A stretch of 64,000 nt of DNA, taken from the NCBI GenBank assembly GCA_045599645.1, contig JAZRWI010000003.1, forward strand, positions 30,221-94,220. Direction: 5' to 3'. Positions within the stretch are counted from its first letter, which is position 1. Every line of letters begins with the position of its first letter. Below, piece after piece: positions 27,611-37,040 of this stretch. The notes under the pieces are model-generated. The model ran no database searches and had not been told where the DNA came from. It saw only the letters and a program-made list of their open reading frames with translations. The position numbers were made by a program, and so were the translations under genes. The stretch is from RUG334 sp045599645 (lineage in GTDB: Bacteria > Muiribacteriota > Ozemobacteria > Ozemobacterales > Ozemobacteraceae).

Positions 27611-29293
27611 GTGAAACGTTTTTTTCATCTACTAATAATATTTTTTATATTGCTTTCAGTTACCCAACTGTATGCAACAGATTTAGACGACCTTCTGAGA
27701 GGATTAGATTCCCCGGAAGTAGATTATCATGTAGATGAAGAAATAAAAACGATAATAATTCCCCCAAAACCTGTTGTTAAAGTTCCAGAAAAATCTACGA
27801 CAGCTGATTCAGAAACCAAAAACAAAGTTGAAAAAGACTCAAAGGATTCCGAAAAAGCAACAGAAAATAAATCCAAGGATTCAGCCAACTCAAAAAATTC
27901 AGAAGACAAAAGCAAACTGGCCGCCAGCAGCACAGTTAAGCTCAAATCATCCCTGAGCGATATTGCACAAAAGCTCAAGAAAGACAAAGACACCAATAAA
28001 AAGAAATCTGAAAAGCCGATAAAAATATACAGTCTTTTCCAATTTTTCAAGAATATGGAATTCGTAAAAAAATGGCAGGACAATATTATTAACAACCTCG
28101 CTTTCTGCAGTATCCTAACAGAAGACGTATTTGATTATTGGCAACAAAAATCCGAAGAAGACGAGGAAAACGAAGAGGAAGAAGAAGATGATGATAATGA
28201 AGGAGATGGAGAAGAAGAAGAGGACGAGGAGGAAGAAGCTCCTATAGATTTTTCAAAATTTGCTGAACAGTTAGCCCAAGCAAAAACCTTCTGTGACGAA
28301 GGGAAATGGGATGAAGTCAGCAAAATTTTTGAAGAATTTCCTGATGCCTCTGGAGCCCCAGAAGCTCAAAAATATTTACTGCTCGTAGAATTAAACAATC
28401 CAAATCAAAACATAAATCGTCTTAGAAGTCTTGGAAGTAGTGTATTGGAAACAGATCCTAATGATCCCGACGCCAATTATGCTCTAGCAATATTCCATTT
28501 CAGAACCAAGAAAAAAGACGTAAAAAAAGCATCTCAGCATATTGCTATAGCTTTGAAAGCCAAGAATCCGCCTAAGGGTGCATTAGAGCTTTCAAAAGAA
28601 ATCAATTCTTCTGGTTTTGCAATTTATTTAATTATTGGCTTACTGATAATCGCAATAGCCGGTGCCGTTATTTTTGTATTAAAAAAGAAAAAAGCAAAGG
28701 CTGATACTACTGGAGAAGCCACTACTCCAACCGAAGGAGAAGGTGCAACAAATCAAGAAGGTAGTAAACTAGCAGAAAAACTAGCACCAATAAAAGCAAA
28801 ATTAGAACCAGTATTAACCAAGCTACAGCCAATATTGGATAAATTAAAACCTGTCTTACAAAAAATAAAGCCACTTTTGGAAAAAGCAAAAGAAGCCATA
28901 TTAGCTTTTGTCAGCAAAATCAGAAAGAAAAAGCAAGCTGAAATAGATTTATCTGGCTTGCCTGCTAACAACGTTCCTCAGAAGGAAGAGGAAGTTGAGG
29001 AAATCATTGTTGAAGTAGACGAAGACGGCAATGAAATAATGATAGAAGAAATAGAAGACGATGGTTCTGGCAATGACGTTACAGAAGAAATCATCGAAGA
29101 AGAAATAATCGAAGGTGCAGATTCTTCAGCTAGTCAGGAAATAGTAGAAGAACATATTATTGAAGAAGTTGAAGAAGACAGCCCTGAAGAAGAAATTGTA
29201 GAAGAAATCGTAGAAGAAGAGGGAGAAGAAGAGGGAGAAGTAGAGGATAAAGGAACCTCAGAAATAACAGAAGAATCTATTTTAAAAGAGTAA
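27611..29293 (+). CDS. Exported membrane protein with acidic tracts and heptad LxPxLxK repeats
   Basis: 560 residues, GTG start 2 nt after rnhA. A signal peptide ends near YA-TDL (residue 23). Then come a Lys/Ser/Asp-rich stretch (50-135), an Asp/Glu tract (178-208), a small TPR-like helical region (215-330) and a membrane helix (about 336-357). Beyond the membrane is a run of about five 7-residue repeats such as LEPVLTK, LQPILDK, LKPVLQK (about 397-430), then a Glu/Ile/Val-rich acidic tail (455-560). The layout would place the TPR region in the periplasm and the acidic tail in the cytoplasm. No family is recognised. Confidence 0.75.
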   Translation: MKRFFHLLIIFFILLSVTQLYATDLDDLLRGLDSPEVDYHVDEEIKTIIIPPKPVVKVPEKSTTADSETKNKVEKDSKDSEKATENKSKDSANSKNSEDKSKLAASSTVKLKSSLSDIAQKLKKDKDTNKKKSEKPIKIYSLFQFFKNMEFVKKWQDNIINNLAFCSILTEDVFDYWQQKSEEDEENEEEEEDDDNEGDGEEEEDEEEEAPIDFSKFAEQLAQAKTFCDEGKWDEVSKIFEEFPDASGAPEAQKYLLLVELNNPNQNINRLRSLGSSVLETDPNDPDANYALAIFHFRTKKKDVKKASQHIAIALKAKNPPKGALELSKEINSSGFAIYLIIGLLIIAIAGAVIFVLKKKKAKADTTGEATTPTEGEGATNQEGSKLAEKLAPIKAKLEPVLTKLQPILDKLKPVLQKIKPLLEKAKEAILAFVSKIRKKKQAEIDLSGLPANNVPQKEEEVEEIIVEVDEDGNEIMIEEIEDDGSGNDVTEEIIEEEIIEGADSSASQEIVEEHIIEEVEEDSPEEEIVEEIVEEEGEEEGEVEDKGTSEITEESILKE

Positions 29294-29305
29294 TTTATAA
29301 TAGGT

Positions 29306-29971
29306 TTAATTTGAAAACTCAGAATAAATTGCTGGAGCTTCAGAAACAACTTCTGGCCAAAAATATAGGAGCAGATTCTTGTTGCCGCTTTTTTTCTTGA
29401 AGCCACCAAGCTTCCCAGCATGAGTTCCTTTATTAACAACAGCGTCTAATGCTTCTTTGCCTGAGTATCCCTTAGAGCGTAAATATTTGCCAATGATTGC
29501 TCCGGTTCTATCGCAGCCCCACATACAGTGAACATAACTTCCAGAGGCTATGGCGGCCATAAGATATTCGGTTTGTTCTGGTGTAGGAAGCTGTTCTGCA
29601 TTCATTCTCATTTTTATGAGTTCAACACCTTCCTGCTTGCAAAGAGTTTCTAGTCTAGGTGTCAAAGCATCCTTAAACGGAACGTGCAAAAGCATTAAGG
29701 AATTAACTCCTATCCCTTTTAAAAAGCGAAGGTATTCGACAACCTTTTCGTCTGAATTGCTTTTTGATACAGGATTAAATAAGCTACCCCCTGCAGTGAG
29801 GCATTTATCAATAACTCTAAAATTGTATGGATATTTGCCGCTGCCATTAACATCATCGAATTTTTCACAAATAGACTGGTCGGCCAAAAGGGTAGCGTTA
29901 AAAGCAAAAAGACTAAAAATGAGACAAAGACGACTCAATATACTTTTGAATCGTCTTTGTTTAATCATCAT
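29306..29971 (-). CDS. Exported dual-specificity/tyrosine phosphatase-like protein
   Basis: 221 residues. A basic N-terminus and hydrophobic stretch (about 14-30) form a signal peptide. The phosphatase loop VHCMWGCDRTGAIIG gives the CX5R signature with C149 and R155, and the general acid would be an Asp near LMLLHVPFKDA. Such Cys-based phosphatases act on phosphotyrosine, phosphoinositides or phytate; exported bacterial ones are often phytase-like or effectors. The gene follows the LysM gene by 16 nt and ends 12 bp from the convergent acidic-protein gene, with no obvious terminator between. The phosphatase call is good; the substrate is unknown. Confidence 0.82.
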   Translation of the reverse strand: MMIKQRRFKSILSRLCLIFSLFAFNATLLADQSICEKFDDVNGSGKYPYNFRVIDKCLTAGGSLFNPVSKSNSDEKVVEYLRFLKGIGVNSLMLLHVPFKDALTPRLETLCKQEGVELIKMRMNAEQLPTPEQTEYLMAAIASGSYVHCMWGCDRTGAIIGKYLRSKGYSGKEALDAVVNKGTHAGKLGGFKKKSGNKNLLLYFWPEVVSEAPAIYSEFSN

Positions 29972-29987
29972 GATAGCTTGATAACTA

Positions 29988-30722
29988 TTATTCAGGAATG
30001 TTGAGAGTCATACCAACCTTGAGGTGTTTGGGGTTAGTAATGCCGTTAGCTTCAGCAATTTTCTTCCAGGAAGTAGTAGTACCAAGAACCTTGGAGCTAA
30101 TCTTACCAAGAGTATCGCCAGACTGAACAACATAGGTCTTCATCTTGCTAGCTGTTTTTTCAGAAACAGTGCCAACAGTGTCATCAATCTTGTTGTTTAC
30201 TTCTTCAACAACTTCAACAATAACATCGTCTTCTTCTTCGTTGTCATTGTCAATTGCTGTGATGATATTAGTTTCGTCTACAACTTCAGGAGTTGTTTCT
30301 GTAGAAGATTCAAGAGTTGGTTCAGAATATGGTTCAGGTTCTGCAGTGGTTTCAGTAGCAGCGGTTTCAGTTGCTGCTGCAGCTTCTTCAAGAACTCTGT
30401 AATTTCTTACCTGTAAAGCACCTGTAGGATATTTATCAGAAGGCTTATAAACATTACCAAAAACTCTAATTTTAGCGTCAGAGCCGCACTGTCCAACCTT
30501 AGCAGCCTTGCTACCAACAAGAAGGAGCAACTGACCATCAAGAGTCTTGAAGATTACCTGATCTTTTACAGAATCAACATTACCAGTTACAGTAGTAGAA
30601 CTAAGCTTGTCGGATTTATTGAACCAAGTCTTAGGATTATACCATGTAGTTTCTGCAGCCAAAAGGCTGACTGGCATAGCTAACAGTGCTGAAACAGCGA
30701 GAACTTTAATCTGGTTTCTCAT
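29988..30722 (-). CDS. Periplasmic LysM-domain protein
   Basis: 244 residues. Signal peptide to about residue 22 (SLLAAE). A small conserved-looking region (25-115) may be an OB/SH3-like fold (TGNVDSVKDQVIFKTLDGQL). A Glu/Thr/Val-rich linker (115-190) precedes a C-terminal LysM (about 194-244: YVVQSGDTLGKISSKVLG ... GMTLNIPE), which binds peptidoglycan. The strong TAAGGGGG ribosome site suggests high expression. It is the first gene of the pair with the exported phosphatase and may hold partners at the cell wall. Confidence 0.9.
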   Translation of the reverse strand: MRNQIKVLAVSALLAMPVSLLAAETTWYNPKTWFNKSDKLSSTTVTGNVDSVKDQVIFKTLDGQLLLLVGSKAAKVGQCGSDAKIRVFGNVYKPSDKYPTGALQVRNYRVLEEAAAATETAATETTAEPEPYSEPTLESSTETTPEVVDETNIITAIDNDNEEEDDVIVEVVEEVNNKIDDTVGTVSEKTASKMKTYVVQSGDTLGKISSKVLGTTTSWKKIAEANGITNPKHLKVGMTLNIPE

Positions 30723-30828
30723 TAAAGAAAAGCCCCCTTAATTTTTTTATTATATAGATTGCAATTTATTACTTTCTTAAATCATTTTCAAGAGGGTACG
30801 AAAAGTTTTTTAGTATCACAACAGAAAG

Positions 30829-33027
30829 TTACTTATTCAAATTAGTTGCATCATTAAATTTAAAGCTATTAATTATTCTATTTAGAACAGGGGCATATAC
30901 TTCCATATGCTCTGTATAAACCTGAAACTTAATATATCCGGCACATTTTTCATTGAAAATAAGATAGTCTTCAGCAGTAAGACTATAACCTTTATTCTTC
31001 AGCAACCATTTAACAGAATAGGTTGAATCTCTTAATGGACTTAAAGTAGGGCCACTAACAGAAACAAGCTCTATATCATCAAAGCTTTCAAAGCTATTTG
31101 TTTTCTCTTTAATTATTTCGTTTAAAATATCTAATTTATTTCCTGTATAAGCAGCAGTCGTGCAGGCTATATACTCATTAGCAACACCATCAGCAATTAT
31201 ATCCTCAGAATTTTCATTTTTTATTTCTTTAATTTTCCAGTTTTTAGGTAATTCAACAGAAAAATATTTGTTGGGTGATTCGCACAGATGAAAATCCTTC
31301 AAATTTGCAGGATAAAAGTCATTATTTTTCAAGGCAATACCATAGCCCAAGAGAGCTCCACAGACAATAACGAAACATAGCCCAATAGAAGCAACACGAT
31401 ATAAAGCTTGTAGTTTTTTGATTTTATAAGCTAATAAATAAAACAAACCACAACATACGCCTGCAATGCCTCCACCAAGATGGCAGAAATTATCAATACG
31501 CCCCTTCTCTATTATCCCAAAAGCGACATTTATAATAATAATAAAAACAAGGGAAGATAAAGAAACCTGACTCGAGATTCCACGACCAATCCTGGTCTTT
31601 GTCATACAGAAAACAAAAGCAGCTCCCAATAAACCCATGACGCCACCAGAAGCCCCGATAGACAGCAATGTCCCATGCCAGACAGAGAATAACCCACCCA
31701 CTATTCCAGAAATAAAGAAGGTTGCAAGGAAATACGGCCACCCGGCTATAGTTTCTACAACTACACCAAAATAACGTAATGCTATCAGATTCATTATCAG
31801 GTGAGACCAACCACTATGAATGAATATATATGTAAACAATCTGTAATATTCACCGTTTTCAACAAATGACCAACCATTAACCCCCATTTTAATGACTTCA
31901 ACATTATCATTTACATTGCAAACAACAAGCCAAATAGTGGATATCACAAGTATAACAAAAGACAATATATTGTTAGCTTTATTTACTGGCGGTATTTCGA
32001 CATTTTCATTTTTTACCTTTTCAATAAGCTTTAAGAGGTTTTCACTTTTACTATCATGAATTTCTTTCAACTTTGGCAATACATGCAGATCAAAAAATTC
32101 TTTGTTTTCAACCATTCCATGCAAGCGCTTCGTCATAAAATCGCGCCATACATCCCTATCACTTGGAAGTCTGTCGATTACATCCTGCATCTGTTTTACG
32201 CCACTAATATAATCACCGGAATAGAACCAGCAGACGCCACGCCAAAAATCTCTAAGTTCAGAAGGCAAACCTTCTTCAAGCCGAGCACTTTCATCGTTCA
32301 TAAGCGCATCGTATTCCTGAGTCCAACCCATGAATGCATAAAAAACGAATCTATTTACAATAACATTTGCTAACTTCTTATCACTTACTTCGTCCTCATA
32401 TACCTTGTTTTCAAGAGCAAACTGAGCTTCAACAGCCTCATCATATCTGGTAGTTTCCAAATAACCCCTAACTAAGTAAAGCAATTCTTCGAAGGACTGC
32501 TTAGAAAAATCCTCATCTGGTATTTTCATATCCATGACAAGCTCAGAAAAATCACGCTTGTTAAAATGAATCATACCCAAGAACATTCTTGTCATACTAT
32601 CGTATGGTTCACCAATGCCTAAAAGTTCTCTAAGCTTTTTAATCATCTTGTCTTGCTGTTCATAATATTCATCAGCTATTTCAGCCATTTCCTGCAAATG
32701 GGAATTTGGATAACTCCAGGCTAAGGATGCTTTTAATTTAGCTAATGGCGCAATTTCATTATAGCAATTATCTTCGATTAATCTGTCTATTTGTGCTTGA
32801 AGAATAAAAGGAATGAATACTGTCAATAAAATGCCAATTAATCCAATAAGAAAAACCCACCCCATTGCCAGACCTTTTAAAGTTAGATAAATAGTCAGAA
32901 TCAACAAAAAAATAAGCTCTGCAATATAATTGGAATAATGCTTAAACCCTTGAAGCAATAAAGAAAATATAAGGTAAGCAATATTTGCTACTATTATATA
33001 AACCAGAATAGTAAAAATCTCTTCCAT
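30829..33027 (-). CDS. Rhomboid serine protease with N-terminal helical-repeat and C-terminal soluble domains
   Basis: 732 residues, far longer than a basic rhomboid (about 200-280). Two to three membrane helices (1-75) precede a TPR-like alpha-helical region (95-345). The six-helix rhomboid core (about 350-565) has HSGWSHLIMNLIALRYFG, the catalytic GASGG (S460) and NFCHLGGG (H516). A last helix (about 570-590) leads to a soluble domain of about 140 residues. It should cleave transmembrane segments of substrates. The helical repeats may recruit clients. It lies 8 bp downstream of topB. Confidence 0.88.
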   Translation of the reverse strand: MEEIFTILVYIIVANIAYLIFSLLLQGFKHYSNYIAELIFLLILTIYLTLKGLAMGWVFLIGLIGILLTVFIPFILQAQIDRLIEDNCYNEIAPLAKLKASLAWSYPNSHLQEMAEIADEYYEQQDKMIKKLRELLGIGEPYDSMTRMFLGMIHFNKRDFSELVMDMKIPDEDFSKQSFEELLYLVRGYLETTRYDEAVEAQFALENKVYEDEVSDKKLANVIVNRFVFYAFMGWTQEYDALMNDESARLEEGLPSELRDFWRGVCWFYSGDYISGVKQMQDVIDRLPSDRDVWRDFMTKRLHGMVENKEFFDLHVLPKLKEIHDSKSENLLKLIEKVKNENVEIPPVNKANNILSFVILVISTIWLVVCNVNDNVEVIKMGVNGWSFVENGEYYRLFTYIFIHSGWSHLIMNLIALRYFGVVVETIAGWPYFLATFFISGIVGGLFSVWHGTLLSIGASGGVMGLLGAAFVFCMTKTRIGRGISSQVSLSSLVFIIIINVAFGIIEKGRIDNFCHLGGGIAGVCCGLFYLLAYKIKKLQALYRVASIGLCFVIVCGALLGYGIALKNNDFYPANLKDFHLCESPNKYFSVELPKNWKIKEIKNENSEDIIADGVANEYIACTTAAYTGNKLDILNEIIKEKTNSFESFDDIELVSVSGPTLSPLRDSTYSVKWLLKNKGYSLTAEDYLIFNEKCAGYIKFQVYTEHMEVYAPVLNRIINSFKFNDATNLNK

Positions 33028-33035
33028 ATTAAAGC

Positions 33036-35300
33036 TTATTCTTTGTCTGTTTTATCATCAATAATTACTAATTCAATTCCAGACTTATCGTCCTTCATTT
33101 TTATTTTTCCAGAAACGACTGAACCATCTTCAAGCTTAAAGCCTTTTATAGTTCTTGTGGTTTTTCCTTCAATAAGAGCTTTTATGGCAGCTTCAGATAA
33201 TTTCTTTCCATAAAACTCTTTCCATACCACATAGTGACAGCCTTCTTTGAATCTGTTACACCCAAAGCCACGCTGCCCTTCAATAATTCCACCTTTACCA
33301 CAAGCCGGGCAAGTTGCAATAACTTCTCTTGAAACCGGTTTAGCGCTTATAAGTCCAGACTTTTTACCCGCTGAATTATCTGCATTGTTTTCTCCATCGC
33401 TATCAGCTGCCTGATTAGGGAATTTGCGACCACCGTAGGTTTTGCTTATAGTAACAGCTAAGTCTCTTAATTCATTAGAAGATTTGATTTTGCCAACAAT
33501 TTTAGTAACAAACTCAGAGATTCCATTCATGAAATCTTCGTCGTTATCTTTACCATGAGCTATATCAGCCAGTCTTTTTTCCCACTGACCAGTTAATTCC
33601 GGACTGATAATTTCAGGCTCAGCGTGATGAATAATATTGATTCCTTTTTCTGTTGGAACCAATTTTTTCTTATCGCGGAACATATAACCCACTTTTATGA
33701 GTTTTTCGATTATTTCAGCTCTAGTTGCAGGTGTTCCAAGACCACCATCCTTCATGGCATCGCGGAGTTCTTCGTCTTCAACCATTTTACCAGCTGTTTC
33801 CATAGATTGTAAAAGAGTTGCTTCGGTATATGCTGCCGGTGGTTTTGTCTTTTTGGTTAGAAGGTTAGAGTTAATGGTATTTCTTTCATCGCCCTTCTTA
33901 ACGTCGGGAAGAGCCTGAATGCTTTCATCATCATCCTCTGAATTTGAATCCGATGATTTTTCTGTATTTGTAGAATTGATCTGACGTTTTGGATACAATT
34001 CTCTCCAGCCTTCATCAATAACAACCTTGCCAGTTGCCTTAAAACTGTCTTCACCAATTTTTGCGACTATAGTAGTAGACATATACTGGTGATCAGGATA
34101 GAAAACAGCAATAAAACGTCTTACAACAAGATCATATATTTTCTTTTCCGCACTGCTCCAACCTGCCATATCTGTAACACGCTTTTCCGTCGGAATTACA
34201 GCATGGTGGTCAGAAACCTTGGCATTATTGAATATACGTTTATCCTTCTTAGGTCGATTAGTTCTAAGATAACCTAAGTAGCCAGCATAATCGACAGGCA
34301 GACATGCCAATCTTTTTTCTATTGTCGGGAAAATATCATCAGAAAGGTATCTGCTATCTGTTCTAGGATAAGTAACAACCTTTCTTTTTTCGTATAACCC
34401 CTGAAGTGTAGCCAAAGTATCAGCTGCAGTCATGGAATATCTTGAGTTGGCATCTCTTTGTAAAGTGGTTAAATCATACAAAGATGGCGGAGACTGTTTT
34501 TTTGCAGTCTTTTTAACACTGTTGATAACAGCTTTTTTGCCTTTTATACTTTCAGCAAGCTCTGTTGCTTTTTCAAGGCTGTCAATTCTTGTTGGATATT
34601 CTTCTGCCTTCGGGTTAAACCACTGAGCAGTAAAATCATCTAATACAGCTTCAACTTCCCAATAATCCTTTGGAACAAAATGAGTTATTTCCAAATGGCG
34701 ATTAACAACCATAGCAAGAGTTGGAGTCTGAACACGGCCGAGAGTAAACATGGTATTGAGCTTCCTGGTGTAAGCTCTTGTAAAATTCATACCAACAAGC
34801 CAATCTGCCCTGCTTCTGCTAATAGCAGCCTTTGCAAGGTTATCATACTGTTCACTTGGACGTAAATCCTCAAAACCGCCTTTTATAGCTTCATCAGTCA
34901 TACTGGATATCCAAAGTCTCTTAAAAGGCTTTTTGCACCCACACTGCTGATATACAAGCCTGAAAATAAGTTCCCCTTCTCTACCGGCGTCGGCAGCATT
35001 AATAAGCATGTCCACATCATCACGGTTGAAAAGTTCGGCAACATTATCAAACTGTTCCTTAGAAGCAGGCAAAACCACACACTTCCATTCCTTAGGAAGC
35101 ATTGGAAGAATATTCATGCTCCAGTTTTTCCAGCCTGGATTCTGAACTTCAGGATGACCAAGAGCAACAAGGTGGCCAAAGCCCCAGGTAACGATATAAT
35201 CCTTACCTTCCAGACAGCCTTTTCCACGATTGTTCGCACCAAGTATGCGAGCTATATCTTTACCAACGGATGGTTTTTCTGCAAATACCAAAGTTTTCAT
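33036..35300 (-). CDS. topB: DNA topoisomerase III (type IA)
   Basis: 754 residues. The Toprim domain starts KTLVFAEKPSVGKDIARILG and carries the acidic DAGREGELIFR. The central gate has WLVGMNFTRAYT and GRVQTPTLA, and the active-site Tyr is Y311 in VVTYPRTDSRYL. The C-terminus includes a one-zinc-like CxxCG region (CPACGKGG) near residue 667 and a topoisomerase C-terminal repeat. It decatenates DNA and resolves recombination intermediates. Acidic low-complexity residues near 450-465 are an insertion. A TAGGA ribosome site precedes the ATG. Confidence 0.96.
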   Translation of the reverse strand: MKTLVFAEKPSVGKDIARILGANNRGKGCLEGKDYIVTWGFGHLVALGHPEVQNPGWKNWSMNILPMLPKEWKCVVLPASKEQFDNVAELFNRDDVDMLINAADAGREGELIFRLVYQQCGCKKPFKRLWISSMTDEAIKGGFEDLRPSEQYDNLAKAAISRSRADWLVGMNFTRAYTRKLNTMFTLGRVQTPTLAMVVNRHLEITHFVPKDYWEVEAVLDDFTAQWFNPKAEEYPTRIDSLEKATELAESIKGKKAVINSVKKTAKKQSPPSLYDLTTLQRDANSRYSMTAADTLATLQGLYEKRKVVTYPRTDSRYLSDDIFPTIEKRLACLPVDYAGYLGYLRTNRPKKDKRIFNNAKVSDHHAVIPTEKRVTDMAGWSSAEKKIYDLVVRRFIAVFYPDHQYMSTTIVAKIGEDSFKATGKVVIDEGWRELYPKRQINSTNTEKSSDSNSEDDDESIQALPDVKKGDERNTINSNLLTKKTKPPAAYTEATLLQSMETAGKMVEDEELRDAMKDGGLGTPATRAEIIEKLIKVGYMFRDKKKLVPTEKGINIIHHAEPEIISPELTGQWEKRLADIAHGKDNDEDFMNGISEFVTKIVGKIKSSNELRDLAVTISKTYGGRKFPNQAADSDGENNADNSAGKKSGLISAKPVSREVIATCPACGKGGIIEGQRGFGCNRFKEGCHYVVWKEFYGKKLSEAAIKALIEGKTTRTIKGFKLEDGSVVSGKIKMKDDKSGIELVIIDDKTDKE

Positions 35301-35381
35301 GTGAATATCCTACCCCAACTTCTTTTTAAAGCCAACAAAAAATTATTTAAAGACTAAAATGTATTTTTCCGATTAAAAATG

Positions 35382-35390
35382 TGGTATATT
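35382..35390 (+). promoter_or_regulatory. Candidate extended -10 promoter before the second pilC
   Basis: TGG followed by TATATT (35385-35390) fits an extended -10. No good -35 is seen at 17 bp. CAGGAG supplies the ribosome site near 35447. Confidence 0.35.
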
Positions 35391-35460
35391 TCTAAAATAC
35401 ATTTATATTTAGGAAAAATTTACTTTTTAGATATCAACCTTATGACAGGAGTTTAGTTTT

Positions 35461-36666
35461 ATGGCTCTCTACACCTATAAAGCGAAGAACTGGGATGGTA
35501 AAATAGTCTCAGCAGAAATGGAATGCGAAAGCAAAGAAGTCTGTATCGCCAAATTGCGTGAAAAAGGCTATTTCGTAATCAATATTGCTGAAAAGAAAGG
35601 TTCTGGCGGTTCCTCTTTTGCCCTTTTTGAAAAGGGTGTATCTTCTCAGGAAGTCAGCATCTTTGCAAGACAATTTGCTACAATGATTGGTTCTGGTGTT
35701 CCATTGGTAAGATGTCTTACAATTCTTCAGTCTCAGGCTGAAAATCCAACCTTTAAGAAAATCATTGCTCAGATTAGAACTGACGTTGAAGGTGGTGCCA
35801 CATTCTCTAAAGCTCTTGAAAAACATCCAAAGGTTTTCACAAACCTCTTCTGTTCACTTGTAAAGGCCGGTGAAATCGGTGGTATTCTTGATACAATTCT
35901 TGAAAGACTGGCTGAATATCTTGAAAGCTCAGAAGCCTTGAAAGCAAAAATCAAGGGTGCAATGACTTACCCGGTAGTTGTATTCGCAATCGCCGGTTTG
36001 GTTGTTGTTGCATTGGTTATGTTCGTTTTGCCACAGTTCAAGGAAATCTTCCTTGGTATGAACATCGAACTTCCAATGGCTACTCAAGTATTGCTTGCAG
36101 TATCAGACTTCATGGTCGGCTGGTGGTTCATCGTTATTCCTGCTCTTGTTCTTGTTCCATTACTCATCGTAAACTTCTTCAAAACCAAAACAGGAAAGAG
36201 AATCTGGGATACCAACATTCTTAAGGTTCCAAACCTTGGTATGATGATGAGAAAGGTTGCTGTTGCAAAGTTCACAAGAACTCTTGGTACTTTGATTTCT
36301 TCAGGTGTTCCGATTCTTCAGGCTCTTGAAGTTACTTCCCAGACAGCTGGTAACATCGTTATCGCAGAAGCAGTCGATAAAACCCGTATCTCCATCAGAG
36401 AAGGTGAATCTATTGCAGACCCGTTGAAGAGCTCAGGCGTTTTCCCACCAATGGTTGTTCAGATGATTGCCGTAGGTGAAGAAACAGGTGAATTGGATAA
36501 AATGTTAACTAAGATTGCAGACTTCTATGACACAGAAGTTGACACAGCAGTTAAAGGCTTAACTTCAGTAATCGAACCGCTCGTTATCGTAGTACTCGGT
36601 ATCGTAATCGGTGGTATCGTTATGGCAGTATTCATGCCTATGCTTAAGTTGGTTAACGTTAACTAA
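35461..36666 (+). CDS. PilC/GspF-family platform protein, second copy
   Basis: 401 residues. The same two GspF domains as the PilC at 6252: IFARQFATMIGSGVPLVRC and KFTRTLGTLISSGVPILQA, with LVKAGEIGGILDTILERLA and IAVGEETGELDKMLTKIAD. Membrane helices lie near 170-192, 218-240 and 372-395. It stands alone with its own terminator, unlike the first copy, which is linked to pilB. Codons are richer in ctt/ggt/gtt than in neighbouring genes, suggesting good expression. It may be the partner of the second ATPase at 47610 or belong to a secretion system and not to the pilus. Confidence 0.95.
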   Translation: MALYTYKAKNWDGKIVSAEMECESKEVCIAKLREKGYFVINIAEKKGSGGSSFALFEKGVSSQEVSIFARQFATMIGSGVPLVRCLTILQSQAENPTFKKIIAQIRTDVEGGATFSKALEKHPKVFTNLFCSLVKAGEIGGILDTILERLAEYLESSEALKAKIKGAMTYPVVVFAIAGLVVVALVMFVLPQFKEIFLGMNIELPMATQVLLAVSDFMVGWWFIVIPALVLVPLLIVNFFKTKTGKRIWDTNILKVPNLGMMMRKVAVAKFTRTLGTLISSGVPILQALEVTSQTAGNIVIAEAVDKTRISIREGESIADPLKSSGVFPPMVVQMIAVGEETGELDKMLTKIADFYDTEVDTAVKGLTSVIEPLVIVVLGIVIGGIVMAVFMPMLKLVNVN

Positions 36667-36684
36667 TAGCTCTAGGAACGAAAA

Positions 36685-36712
36685 AGCAGGTCGAAAGACC
36701 TGCTTTTTTTTA
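36685..36712 (+). terminator. Intrinsic terminator after the second pilC
   Basis: 8-bp GC-rich stem extended by A-T pairs, GAAA tetraloop at 36693-36696, then eight T residues. Confidence 0.92.
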
Positions 36713-36741
36713 TTTGATAAACATAATATTTTGACAAAAAA

Positions 36742-36765
36742 AAGCCGTCACAGATGTGACGGCTT
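36742..36765 (-). terminator. Intrinsic terminator of tRNA-Pro
   Basis: 10-bp stem (36742-36751 with 36756-36765), 4-nt loop; on the minus strand it is followed by a T-run, right after the tRNA 3' end. It could also act on the plus strand. Confidence 0.85.
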
Positions 36766-36772
36766 TTTACTA

Positions 36773-36846
36773 TCGGGGCGACTGGACTTGAACCAGCGAC
36801 CACTTGAACCCCATTCAAGTACGCTACCCAACTGCGCTACGCCCCG
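36773..36846 (-). tRNA. tRNA-Pro(GGG)
   Basis: A full cloverleaf: 7-bp acceptor stem CGGGGCG/CGCCCCG, D-arm GCGC/GCGT, anticodon stem CTTGA/TCAAG with loop ATGGGGT (anticodon GGG), T-arm GCTGG/CCAGT with TTCAAGT loop, discriminator A. The 5' C and G37 fit tRNA-Pro. The 3' CCA is not encoded and must be added by nucleotidyltransferase. Confidence 0.95.
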
Positions 36847-36883
36847 TGAGCTAGATTATGGAATCATCGCTACGATGCTGTGT

Positions 36884-36912
36884 ATGTTATCAAATTTAAT
36901 TATATAAATCAA
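36884..36912 (-). promoter_or_regulatory. Promoter of tRNA-Pro
   Basis: On the minus strand TTGATT (36912-36907), 17-bp spacer, TAACAT (36889-36884), ending 37 bp before the tRNA. Confidence 0.55.
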
Positions 36913-36970
36913 GTTTTTTATTATTTTCCAAAGCAAAACTTTAAAATTAACAACAATCAAAACAATATAC

Positions 36971-37001
36971 TTGACTTTAAGGGGGTAATGAAGCATAAAA
37001 T
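36971..37001 (+). promoter_or_regulatory. Candidate promoter of pgi
   Basis: TTGACT at 36971-36976 with TAAAAT at 36996-37001 (19-bp spacer) or CATAAA at 36994-36999 (17 bp). GGAGGG at 37030-37035 is the ribosome site. Confidence 0.45.
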
Positions 37002-37040
37002 TTTAGTTGTAAAAATTTCAGACAACTTTGGAGGGAAGAA

